A DNA stretch of 64,000 bases from a virus, in the IMG/VR virus record IMGVR_UViG_3300011116_000834, positions 44,403 to 108,402 of that record; one strand, 5' to 3'. Numbering within the stretch: the first letter of the stretch is position 1; each line of letters starts with the position of its first letter. The notes under the pieces are model-generated. The model saw only the letters and a program-made list of their open reading frames with translations, did not search any database and was not told the DNA's origin. Shown one piece after another: positions 19,477-27,565 of the stretch. The position numbers and the translations under genes were made by a program.

Positions 19477-21208
19477 AGACGGATATTTAGGCAATCCAAA
19501 TCTTAAACCTGTTGGTGTACAGCAACAATTTACACCACATCAGGTTGAGGAATATATAAAATGTTCCAATGATCCAGGATATTTTGTAAAAAACTATGTC
19601 AAGATCGTTGCTGTTGATAAAGGTCTTGTTCCATTTGAGATGTACGATTATCAAGAAGAGTTAATCGATACTCTTCATAATAATAGATTCGTAATTGGAA
19701 AACTTCCAAGACAGACTGGAAAGACCACTACAGTAGGTTCATATCTACTACATTATGTTTTATTCAATCAAAATGTAAATATTGCCATTCTTGCAAATAA
19801 ACAGACAACAGCAATAGAAATCTTGAGTAGAATCAAGATGGCATATGAATATCTTCCAAAATGGTTACAGCAGGGGGTTATTGAATGGAATAAGGGTTCA
19901 ATTGTTCTGGAAAATGGATCCCGTATCATTGCATCGGCAACATCATCGTCTGCTATCCGTGGTGGATCATTTAATTGCATTTTGCTGGACGAGTTTGCTC
20001 ACATTCCAACGCAGATTGCTGAAGAGTTCTTTACTTCAGTATATCCAACCATTACTTCTGGTCAATCTACCAAGATGTTCATCATATCAACTCCTAATGG
20101 ATTGAATATGTTTTATTATTATTGGAAGGGTGCGATCAATAAGCAAAATGGTTATGTTCCATTTGAAGTCCATTGGAGTCAGGTTCCCAAATATCCAGGT
20201 GGACCACTTCGTGATGAAAAATGGAAACAGGATATGATCAGTAAGACTTCTGAAAAGCAATTCGAGCAGGAGTTCGAATGCGACTTCTTGGGAAGTTCCA
20301 ATACATTAATATCCTCTGCCAGACTTCATACTTTAGTATATTCTAAACCCATATTAAGAACCAAGGATGGAATGAATATCTATCAGGAACCCATTCGAAA
20401 GGATTTGGATATTCCAAAATCTCAGGATCATTTATATTTCATTACCGCAGATGTTGCTGAAGGGCAAGGTAAAGACTATACCGCTGCGGTAGTACTAGAT
20501 GTAACTGAATTTCCCTATAAGGTCGTAGCGACATATAGAAATAATACGGTATCACCTTTGTTATTTGCTTCGGTTCTAAAAACCATTGCTAGAAAATATA
20601 ATAATGCTCATGTTCTCATAGAAGTTAATAGTATTGGTATAGAAGTAGCGAATGTTCTTCATACAGATCTAGAATATGAAAATATAGTTAAGACTGCTAT
20701 GATGGGCAGAAAAGGTCAAATCATTACAGAAGGTTATGGACCTGTTAAGAAAATTCAAATGGGCGTAAAAACTTCGGTATTGACTAAAAAAGTCGGATGT
20801 CAGGTTTTAAAAAACTTAATTGAAGAAGATAAACTTATCGTCGAAGATGCCGACATTATTTCCGAATTTACGACATTTATATCAAAAAAGCAAAGTTTTG
20901 AAGCAGAAGATGGACACAATGATGACTTGGTCATGTGTCTTGTATTATTTGCATGGGCAACCAGACAACAATATTTTAAAAATCTAACCGATATGGATGT
21001 TCGTCTGGCAATGTATCAGAAGGATATTGAGGAAATTGAAGATCAAATGTTGCCTTTTGGTTACTATTCCGATGGGGTATCTGATGCTGAAGAAGCAGAA
21101 GAAGATATGAAATGGTCTTCTGGAAATGATCATTGGTTGATATTTGATCGTAAAGATGTCAAGACTCCTTGGGACGACCTTATGCCCAAAAAGAATAGAC
21201 GGTCATGA
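19463..21208 (+). CDS. 17: gp17 large terminase (packaging ATPase-nuclease)
   Basis: A 581-residue protein (T4 gp17 has 610) that pumps DNA into the prohead and cuts the concatemer. The Walker A-like motif RQTGKTT is at about 84-90. Walker B is at 172-177 (CILLDE), followed by the coupling motif FIISTPNG near 210. The C-terminal RNase H-like nuclease shows the acidic residues in FITADVAEGQGKDY (about 328), LIEVNSIG and GHNDDLVMCLVLFAWA. It starts inside gp16 and ends before a late promoter for the tail genes. Confidence 0.95.
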   Translation: MTKAKDGYLGNPNLKPVGVQQQFTPHQVEEYIKCSNDPGYFVKNYVKIVAVDKGLVPFEMYDYQEELIDTLHNNRFVIGKLPRQTGKTTTVGSYLLHYVLFNQNVNIAILANKQTTAIEILSRIKMAYEYLPKWLQQGVIEWNKGSIVLENGSRIIASATSSSAIRGGSFNCILLDEFAHIPTQIAEEFFTSVYPTITSGQSTKMFIISTPNGLNMFYYYWKGAINKQNGYVPFEVHWSQVPKYPGGPLRDEKWKQDMISKTSEKQFEQEFECDFLGSSNTLISSARLHTLVYSKPILRTKDGMNIYQEPIRKDLDIPKSQDHLYFITADVAEGQGKDYTAAVVLDVTEFPYKVVATYRNNTVSPLLFASVLKTIARKYNNAHVLIEVNSIGIEVANVLHTDLEYENIVKTAMMGRKGQIITEGYGPVKKIQMGVKTSVLTKKVGCQVLKNLIEEDKLIVEDADIISEFTTFISKKQSFEAEDGHNDDLVMCLVLFAWATRQQYFKNLTDMDVRLAMYQKDIEEIEDQMLPFGYYSDGVSDAEEAEEDMKWSSGNDHWLIFDRKDVKTPWDDLMPKKNRRS

Positions 21209-21235
21209 TAATATTAAGATATCAAAAAAACTACA

Positions 21236-21243
21236 TATAAATA
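21236..21243 (+). promoter_or_regulatory. Late promoter TATAAATA for gp18
   Basis: Exact late consensus in the gap between gp17 and gp18. The expected start point near 21249 leaves a leader with AAGGAGAG at 21256-21263, a strong ribosome binding site five bases before the ATG at 21268. Confidence 0.8.
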
Positions 21244-21267
21244 GCAATTTTATTCAAGGAGAGAAAA

Positions 21268-22512
21268 ATGGCTAGACCAAATGTAACTTTTACCCTTATC
21301 GATGAGTCTTTGGTGGTTCCAGTTACCGAAGAATTTTCATCAACTATTGGTGCTGTATATAATCCTACAAATTTTTTAAAGGTTTTAGGTACAACATCAG
21401 AAAAATCAGATGGATATTTTTATGTAAATAATTCGTCAGAATGGTACGCTCGTCTAAACGACTATGTTACCGCTCTTGCTGGTGGTGTAGATGCCATTGC
21501 TGGCATTACTGCATATAGTGTTGGATCGTGTGCAGGAACCTATTTGAATGGTCTGTACAGCGGATCAGGCATTTCTCACGGATTCTCTGGTGAATGGTGG
21601 CCAATTAATAATTTCCTCCAATATGGAGGAGGATGTTATGTTGGATTCGGGTCATCATCGACTCCATCAAGTGGATTTATTAATCTGGGATATGATGTCA
21701 TTTTTCAAGGTGGAGCACCTGGAATCACTGGATATGGTGATGGTAGCGGATATGCTACTCCAGTTGTAACTGTTGTAGAAGCAAGAGCATCGGGAAATGA
21801 ACCAGTCATTGGCATTGTCAATGTTAAATCCATCACTGCTACTCTAGACAATTCTCTCACTGGTGTAACCTTACCCTCTGGAACTAACAGTTACAATTAT
21901 GTAAGAGTATTTGGTGAAAAGATTCATCTTGATACTACAGGAATCTATTCTGTTCAGACTCCACTTGCAGCAGATATTGCAGGATGCATTGTTCGCACCG
22001 ATAGAGATTTTTATCCTTGGTTCTCTCCTGCTGGATCTCGTAGAGGAAGAATTCTCAATGTTCTTCGTCTAAACAGAACCCTCACCAATACTGAACAAGA
22101 TAATCTTTATGCAAATGCTGTCAATCCAGTAGTCACCTTTGCTGGAGATGGAACTCTTCTTTATGGAGATAAGACAGGCGGAACAAGTACCTCAACCTTG
22201 TCTAGAATCAATGTTTCTAGACTTTTCATGTATATCAAAAAGGCACTTGCTCCTGTTGCTCGTTCGATTCTTTTTGAACAAAACGATGCAAATACTCGTT
22301 CAAGATTTAAGATCGCAGCAGAAGGATTCCTTGATCGAATTGTTGGTCAAAGAGGTATAACTGAATACAAGGTAATATGTGATGAAAGTAACAATACTGC
22401 TGAAATAATTGAAGCAAATTACTTTGTTGCTGATATTTTAATTAAACCAATTACATCCATCAATTATGTCAAGATTACATTGACTAACAAAGATTTATCG
22501 GCAACTCTTTGA
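21268..22512 (+). CDS. 18: gp18 contractile tail sheath
   Basis: The C-terminal half has the typical sheath core: DRDFYPWFSPAGSRRG, the ILNVLRLNRTLTNTE helix, SRINVSRLFMYIKKAL and FEQNDANTRSRFK. These residues build the conserved ring that contracts to drive the tube into the host. At 414 residues it is much shorter than T4 gp18 (659), so the protruding outer domains are reduced or missing. It has a strong AAGGAGAG site and its own late promoter, in line with a protein needed in about a hundred copies or more per virion. Confidence 0.93.
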   Translation: MARPNVTFTLIDESLVVPVTEEFSSTIGAVYNPTNFLKVLGTTSEKSDGYFYVNNSSEWYARLNDYVTALAGGVDAIAGITAYSVGSCAGTYLNGLYSGSGISHGFSGEWWPINNFLQYGGGCYVGFGSSSTPSSGFINLGYDVIFQGGAPGITGYGDGSGYATPVVTVVEARASGNEPVIGIVNVKSITATLDNSLTGVTLPSGTNSYNYVRVFGEKIHLDTTGIYSVQTPLAADIAGCIVRTDRDFYPWFSPAGSRRGRILNVLRLNRTLTNTEQDNLYANAVNPVVTFAGDGTLLYGDKTGGTSTSTLSRINVSRLFMYIKKALAPVARSILFEQNDANTRSRFKIAAEGFLDRIVGQRGITEYKVICDESNNTAEIIEANYFVADILIKPITSINYVKITLTNKDLSATL

Positions 22513-22518
22513 TAAATA
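22511..22518 (+). promoter_or_regulatory. Late promoter (GATAAATA) for gp19
   Basis: Seven of eight bases match TATAAATA. The box overlaps the gp18 stop codon and is followed by AAAGGAAGAGG and the gp19 ATG at 22536, so gp19 can be made independently of gp18. Confidence 0.6.
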
Positions 22519-22535
22519 AAGGAAGAGGTTATTAA

Positions 22536-23084
22536 ATGGCAACATTAAACGAATTTAGAAATAATTTTTTTGGAGTAAGACCCAATCGATTCATGGTCGA
22601 AACACGCTGGCCATCGACGGTTACTTCTCCAGATTTAAGTGACCTCAACATTTATGTCAAGGCAGCAGATCTTCCAGGTTCAACAATTGGTACAATTCCA
22701 ATTGCATGGCAAGGAAGAGTAGTTAAGTTTTCTGGTGAACGAGTTTACGCGGATTGGGTCATTTCAGTATATGATTCCAGTATTCCTGCAAAGGATCTTC
22801 GTAATGGATTTGAGCGTTGGATGGAAGCAATGGATGGTAGAGATACCCATGCAATTAATTATAATCTGACCGCCGACTGGGTTGTTAGATATAGTGATGT
22901 CTCTCCAGGCACTTCAACTACCCCAACACCAACTCAAAATCCAAATAATTTCAACAAATCAGTTAAACTTAAAAACTGTTTTCCAGTAGACATTGGCGCA
23001 ATTACTTTAAATTATGATCTTTCGGATTCTTTTACCGAATTTACCGTGCAAATTGCTTACGATTACTGGGAACCATACAACTAA
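22536..23084 (+). CDS. 19: gp19 tail tube protein
   Basis: A 182-residue protein (T4 gp19 has 163) directly behind the sheath gene. The family pattern is visible: FGVRPNRFMVETRWP at the start, DLPGSTIGTIPIAWQGR in the tube loop, and SGERVYADWVISVYDS with LRNGFERWMEAMDG in the middle, then a C-terminal strand (FTEFTVQIAYDYWE). It forms the hexameric rings of the inner tube through which DNA passes. A Pro/Thr/Asn-rich insert near residues 125-140 accounts for the extra length. Confidence 0.92.
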   Translation: MATLNEFRNNFFGVRPNRFMVETRWPSTVTSPDLSDLNIYVKAADLPGSTIGTIPIAWQGRVVKFSGERVYADWVISVYDSSIPAKDLRNGFERWMEAMDGRDTHAINYNLTADWVVRYSDVSPGTSTTPTPTQNPNNFNKSVKLKNCFPVDIGAITLNYDLSDSFTEFTVQIAYDYWEPYN

Positions 23085-23099
23085 GGATTGAAATAACAC

Positions 23100-24662
23100 A
23101 TGGCATTTGAACTTTTTGGTTTTTCTTTAGGTAAGAAATCTGAATTTCGTGATTATGGTCTCACGGGCGATACACTAAAAACAGCATCATTCGTAGCACC
23201 AGAAAATTATGATGGAACTCAGGTCATTGAAACGGGAGGCTTTATGTCTTCCGTTTATGACTTTGGCGGTTCTTTCATGGATGAAAATTCCCTAATCAGG
23301 CAATATAGAAGCATGTCTCTTTATCCTGAAGTTGATATGGCAATTGAAGATATTGTCACTCAAGCAATAGTTTATGATACTCAAAATGTTTCCATTAGAC
23401 TAGCATTAGATACTGTCGATTTATCGGATAATATTAAATCTAAACTTCAAAATGAATTTGACAACATATTAAGAATGATGGACTTTTCAAATAAGGGACA
23501 TGATATATTTCGCAGATGGTATGTCGATGGTCGAATATATTTTCAAAATATAATCGATGTTGAACATCCAGAAAAAGGAATATCTGAACTTAGATCAATT
23601 GATCCAATCAAGATTCGAAAAATTAGAAAAGTTCAAAAAGAAGTAAAGAGAATCAATAATACGACTGTACCTGTTGTAAAAAAGGTAGAGGAATATTATG
23701 TCTATAGTGATTATGAAGTCAGTAATGTATCTTCTACAACTAGTGCGGCAGGAGTAAAGATTGCTCCAGATTCAATAACATATTGCCATTCTGGATATGT
23801 TGATCATACCTCAAAAAGGGTTGTAGGACATCTCCATAAGGCAATCAGACCATTGAACATGCTTCGTCAAACCGAAGATGCAATGGTTGTATATCGTATT
23901 GCCCGTGCTCCAGAACGAAGAGTATTCTATATCGATGTTGGAAATCTTCCAAAAAATAAAGCGGAAGAATATATGAAAACCCTGATGAATCGATATAGAA
24001 ATAAATTGACATATGATTCATCCACTGGAGATATAAAAGATCAAAGAAATCATATGTCCATGTTGGAAGATTATTGGCTTCCAAGACGAGAGGGTGGCAA
24101 GGGAACTGAAATTCAGACTCTTCCTGGTGGTCAAAGTCTGGGTGAAATGGAAGATGTTGAATATCTGCTTCGAAAGGTATATCGTGCTCTGAATGTTCCT
24201 TTAACTCGAATGGAAGTTCAGACTGGATTTAATCTCGGTCGAAGCACTGAAATAACCAGAGATGAAGTCAAGTTCTATAAATTCATAGAAAGACTTCAGA
24301 AGAAATTTTCCTATATCTTTATCGATACTTTAAAGAAACAAGCAATTCTTAGAGGTATCTTGACAGAGGAGGATTGGACTAGAATATATCAGGATATCAA
24401 TATTGTATTCAGCAAAGATTCATATTTCAATGAATTGAAGGAAAATGAAATTCTCAGAGAACGAGTAGACATGTTGAATACTCTAGGAAATTATAATGGT
24501 CTATTCTTTTCTACGAATTATATTCGCAAGAATATCCTCAAGCAAAATGATGAAGAAATTGCAAAGATGAATTTGGAAATGGAACAAGACAAGCAAAAAC
24601 AAATTCAACAGCAACTTCAAATGCAGCAATTAGGACTTTTAGATCAAGAAAATCAGCAATAA
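23100..24662 (+). CDS. 20: gp20 portal vertex protein
   Basis: A 520-residue protein (T4 gp20 has 524) with clear family segments: MDENSLIRQYRSMSLYPEVD, EDIVTQAIVYD, FRRWYVDGRIYFQ, RIARAPERRVFYIDVGNLPK and EVQTGFNLGRSTEITRDEVK. It forms the dodecameric ring through which DNA enters and leaves the head and on which prohead assembly is nucleated. The C-terminus is Gln-rich. It is followed by a late-promoter-like box and the core protein gene, the usual T4-like order. Confidence 0.95.
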   Translation: MAFELFGFSLGKKSEFRDYGLTGDTLKTASFVAPENYDGTQVIETGGFMSSVYDFGGSFMDENSLIRQYRSMSLYPEVDMAIEDIVTQAIVYDTQNVSIRLALDTVDLSDNIKSKLQNEFDNILRMMDFSNKGHDIFRRWYVDGRIYFQNIIDVEHPEKGISELRSIDPIKIRKIRKVQKEVKRINNTTVPVVKKVEEYYVYSDYEVSNVSSTTSAAGVKIAPDSITYCHSGYVDHTSKRVVGHLHKAIRPLNMLRQTEDAMVVYRIARAPERRVFYIDVGNLPKNKAEEYMKTLMNRYRNKLTYDSSTGDIKDQRNHMSMLEDYWLPRREGGKGTEIQTLPGGQSLGEMEDVEYLLRKVYRALNVPLTRMEVQTGFNLGRSTEITRDEVKFYKFIERLQKKFSYIFIDTLKKQAILRGILTEEDWTRIYQDINIVFSKDSYFNELKENEILRERVDMLNTLGNYNGLFFSTNYIRKNILKQNDEEIAKMNLEMEQDKQKQIQQQLQMQQLGLLDQENQQ

Positions 24663-24667
24663 TATAT

Positions 24668-24675
24668 AATAAATA
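24668..24675 (+). promoter_or_regulatory. Late promoter-like box (AATAAATA) before the prohead core gene
   Basis: Seven of eight bases match TATAAATA. The Shine-Dalgarno GGAGA follows the box at once, so a start at T4 spacing would fall downstream of it and give a leader of only about five bases before the ATG at 24686. Confidence 0.5.
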
Positions 24676-24685
24676 GGAGACCGAT

Positions 24686-25234
24686 ATGTCTAGTTCAAAA
24701 CAAATTGTTAACGCACTTCTCAAAGAAGATCTTATCGAAGCAAAGAAACTCATTAATCATTCTCTTTTGGAGAAACTTGGAAATGCTCTTGAGGATAAAT
24801 TAGTCGAATTTGCTCCAACAATCTTTGAAGGTTCAAAGAAAACAGGACCAAATAACAAGGGTCATCTTGTTACCAACCAATCATCTGCTGGTGGTTCCAA
24901 GGCAAAAACCAAAAAACCAAATAAAATGAAGACCGAAAGTGTCATCGACAATGATGATCTGGAAGAATTAGTTGAAGATTTCGAAAATGAAATCATGACT
25001 ATTATTTCTGATATTCAAGAAGAACTAGGAGAGAATCTCACCGAAGAGGAAATCATGGAGATCTCAGAAGAATATCTTGATGTTCTTCTTGGAGAATCTA
25101 AATCCAAAAAGCATAAACCAGATGCAGATGGTGATGGTGTTCCAGACTGGGCAGATAAACACCCAGGAGAAGATGATGAGGAAGAGGAAAAAGAATCTCC
25201 AAGTAAAGAGAAAAAAGAACATCGTAGAAAATAA
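24686..25234 (+). CDS. Prohead core (scaffold) protein with Ca-binding-like loop
   Basis: A 182-residue, highly charged and helical protein between the portal and the prohead protease, where T4-like phages keep core proteins (gp67/gp68 type). It contains matches to the gp21 cleavage rule (L/I)-x-E before A/G/S: LIE-A at 16-19 and IFE-G at 46-49. The C-terminal part has DADGDGVPDWAD (about 146-157), a loop like those that bind calcium in dockerin or thrombospondin repeats, then an acidic tail. A role in shaping the prohead is well supported by context; calcium binding is inferred. Confidence 0.75.
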   Translation: MSSSKQIVNALLKEDLIEAKKLINHSLLEKLGNALEDKLVEFAPTIFEGSKKTGPNNKGHLVTNQSSAGGSKAKTKKPNKMKTESVIDNDDLEELVEDFENEIMTIISDIQEELGENLTEEEIMEISEEYLDVLLGESKSKKHKPDADGDGVPDWADKHPGEDDEEEEKESPSKEKKEHRRK

Positions 25235-25254
25235 ACAATAAAATAGAGAATCCC

Positions 25255-25899
25255 ATGAAATTAATCACAGAAACAACAGAAGATATTAAACCCATAATCG
25301 AATCAGCAGAAGGTGGGGCAAAAACCTATTATCTCACTGGTGTGATGATGGAATCGAATGTGGTGAATCGCAATCAGCGCATGTATACTGAAAGTGTTCT
25401 TAAGAAGGAGACTACCAGATACATTAAAGAATATGTTAATAAAAATAGAGCACTTGGAGAACTAAACCATCCAGATGGTCCAACTGTGAATCTTGACAGA
25501 GTTTCACATATGGTTAGTAATCTAAAAGAATCTGGAAATCAAATCATCGGTAAGATGAAAATTCTTGATACCCCAATGGGTAAGATTGTAAAATCATTGA
25601 TCGATGAAGGAGCACAACTTGGTGTTTCTTCCCGTGGAATGGGTTCCCTTAAGAAAATTAATGGAGTCAACCATGTTCAGGAAGATTTTACTCTTTCTGC
25701 AATCGACATTGTTGCAGATCCATCTGCTCCCAATGCCTTTGTAAATGGCATTCTTGAAGGTAAGGAATGGATTTGGGACAATGGACTTCTTGTCGAACAA
25801 GAGATTTCTGCCTATGAAAGGCAATTAAAAAATACTCCAGTTCGTAAATTAGAAGAAAATGCAATTAAATTATTTTCAGACTTTTTAAGAAAATTATGA
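25255..25899 (+). CDS. 21: gp21 prohead protease
   Basis: A 214-residue protein (T4 gp21 has 212) of the T4 prohead protease family, which degrades the core and trims the capsid protein during maturation. Conserved segments are YYLTGVMMESNVVNRNQRMY, the likely catalytic His in LGELNHPDGPTVN, and Ser in LGVSSRGMGSL; family members use a herpes-assemblin-like Ser-His pair. It lies between the core protein and the scaffold genes and overlaps the next start (ATGA). Confidence 0.93.
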   Translation: MKLITETTEDIKPIIESAEGGAKTYYLTGVMMESNVVNRNQRMYTESVLKKETTRYIKEYVNKNRALGELNHPDGPTVNLDRVSHMVSNLKESGNQIIGKMKILDTPMGKIVKSLIDEGAQLGVSSRGMGSLKKINGVNHVQEDFTLSAIDIVADPSAPNAFVNGILEGKEWIWDNGLLVEQEISAYERQLKNTPVRKLEENAIKLFSDFLRKL

Positions 25900-26432
25900 A
25901 TAATAATCAGTCCAAGATTTTATCAGAAAAAGCAGAGTTTACTCTGCGATATGCTATTCCTTATATAGCTCAAAATATACATGAAGCAAATAAAATTAAG
26001 AATGCGGTAGCAAAAACCAGTTTATTTGCCAGAGAAATGGGAAATCGGGCATTAGAAGCTGCTCATGATTTAAATATTGCAGCAAAGACTGAAAGTGCCG
26101 CAGAAGTGGCAAGAATTAGAGATACCTTATTGACTGCTCATTATTCCCATGCGTTAGGTATGAAGGCATCTCATATTAATAATATTTTAAATCATCTTCC
26201 ACCTAATGATCCTCAAAGACAAGCATTAGAAGCACAAATTCATACAATTGGAAGAACAAATCCATCTATTGGATCCCTTCAGCGAGCAGCAGATACAACT
26301 CATAAAAACTTAACAGGATCTATGGTACAGTCCTTTCAAACTTTGGTAGGTCCAAATTCACCTGCTAGAAGAGCAGATATTTTACGATATGCTCGAAAAA
26401 ATTACCCTAATATCAATAAGGTCATTCCGTAA
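25896..26432 (+). CDS. Hypothetical helical protein between gp21 and gp22
   Basis: A 178-residue protein coupled to gp21 by an ATGA overlap. It is Ala/Asn/His-rich and predicted mostly helical, with a basic C-terminus (ARRADILRYARKNYP). I do not recognise a family. In T4, small core or protease-substrate proteins lie in this area, so an internal head or core protein is plausible, but there is no motif that proves it. Confidence 0.55.
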   Translation: MNNNQSKILSEKAEFTLRYAIPYIAQNIHEANKIKNAVAKTSLFAREMGNRALEAAHDLNIAAKTESAAEVARIRDTLLTAHYSHALGMKASHINNILNHLPPNDPQRQALEAQIHTIGRTNPSIGSLQRAADTTHKNLTGSMVQSFQTLVGPNSPARRADILRYARKNYPNINKVIP

Positions 26433-26433
26433 G

Positions 26434-26457
26434 TCTAAATATAAAATATTCTAAATA
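26434..26457 (+). promoter_or_regulatory. Tandem late-promoter-like boxes (TCTAAATA x2) before gp22
   Basis: TCTAAATA occurs at 26434-26441 and again at 26450-26457, 16 bases apart, each one mismatch from TATAAATA. They lie in the gap before the gp22 start, whose ribosome binding site is GTGGAG. Confidence 0.5.
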
Positions 26458-26482
26458 GTTTTTAGAAAAAGTGGAGAAAAAC

Positions 26483-27517
26483 ATGCCAGAATCAAATCCT
26501 TATACAGAATACTCATCGACCGATCTTTATAATGACGGAACTGGAAAAGGCGCAGTAATTGCTCCTCCAATTTCAGATCCAAACACTGCCCTAACTAATC
26601 AAACGACCCGTGATGCGAGCCCATCTAATGCTGTTGCTAGCAAGGGAAAAAAGAAAAAAGCAGAACCAGCACAAGAAAGCATTGATTATCTTGCAAGTCT
26701 TTTTGACGGTGAGGATCTCAGCGAGGACTTCAAGTTTAAAGCAAAAACTATCTTTGAAGCAGCAATTGCCGAGAAGGTTGAACTTATTGAAGCACATATT
26801 CTTCAAGCAGCAAAAGAACTAATTGAGGAACAAGTGACCACTAATGGTGAACACATTGTCGAACAAGTTGATACTTATCTTGATTATGTCATCACTGAAT
26901 GGATGCAGGACAATAAAGTTGCTGTTGAACGAGGTCTTCGTACCGAAATTGCAGAAAACTTCATCGGTGGTCTGAAGAATCTTTTTGAATCTTCATTCAT
27001 TGATGTTCCTGAGGAAAAATATGATGTTCTTGATGACATCTTTGAAGCAAATGAAGAACTTCAAGAGAATGTAAATACTCTCATCAAGCAAAATATTGAA
27101 CTTAAGAATGAGATCAAGGCACATCTTTGTGCTGAAGCATTCATGGAACAAACCAATGGTCTTGCAGCTACTCAAGTTGAGAAACTTGCCAAGTTGTCAG
27201 AAGGTCTAGAATTTGATTCAGTTGAACAATATGCTCATAAAGTTGCTCTTCTAAGAGAATCTTATTTCAACAGATCAGTTGTTTCTCCAAACACACAATC
27301 ACAGTATAATAATACTCAAGTTTCACTAACTGAAGATCAATCTTCCTCATTCGTTGGTTCCGCTGAAAGCGTTGATCCAATGATGGAAAGCATTGTAAAT
27401 ACAATTAGTTTAATGAATAAGAATAACCCAAAAGTTGAAAAAGTTCATTCAACTCCAGCAGCGTCTCGTCTAGCAAGCGTAATTAATCCAGGTATAGTTC
27501 AGGACAACTTTATCTGA
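26483..27517 (+). CDS. 22: gp22 prohead scaffold core protein
   Basis: I choose ATG 26483 because GTGGAG at 26471-26476 is its ribosome binding site; the upstream GTG is part of that site. The 344-residue product is acidic and almost wholly helical, typical of the major scaffold protein (T4 gp22 has 269). It contains many (L/I)-x-E sites for gp21: IFE-A, LIE-A, LFE-S and IFE-A, as expected for a core that is digested before DNA packaging. It lies directly before the capsid gene. Confidence 0.87.
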   Translation: MPESNPYTEYSSTDLYNDGTGKGAVIAPPISDPNTALTNQTTRDASPSNAVASKGKKKKAEPAQESIDYLASLFDGEDLSEDFKFKAKTIFEAAIAEKVELIEAHILQAAKELIEEQVTTNGEHIVEQVDTYLDYVITEWMQDNKVAVERGLRTEIAENFIGGLKNLFESSFIDVPEEKYDVLDDIFEANEELQENVNTLIKQNIELKNEIKAHLCAEAFMEQTNGLAATQVEKLAKLSEGLEFDSVEQYAHKVALLRESYFNRSVVSPNTQSQYNNTQVSLTEDQSSSFVGSAESVDPMMESIVNTISLMNKNNPKVEKVHSTPAASRLASVINPGIVQDNFI

Positions 27518-27529
27518 AAATTTTAAAAT

Positions 27530-27537
27530 ACTAAATA
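27530..27537 (+). promoter_or_regulatory. Late promoter-like box (ACTAAATA) for gp23
   Basis: Six of eight bases match TATAAATA, with the TAAATA core intact. It is followed by AAGGAGAG (27550-27557) and the capsid gene ATG at 27566. Confidence 0.5.
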
Positions 27538-27565
27538 TAACAGAATCTTAAGGAGAGAAAAATAA

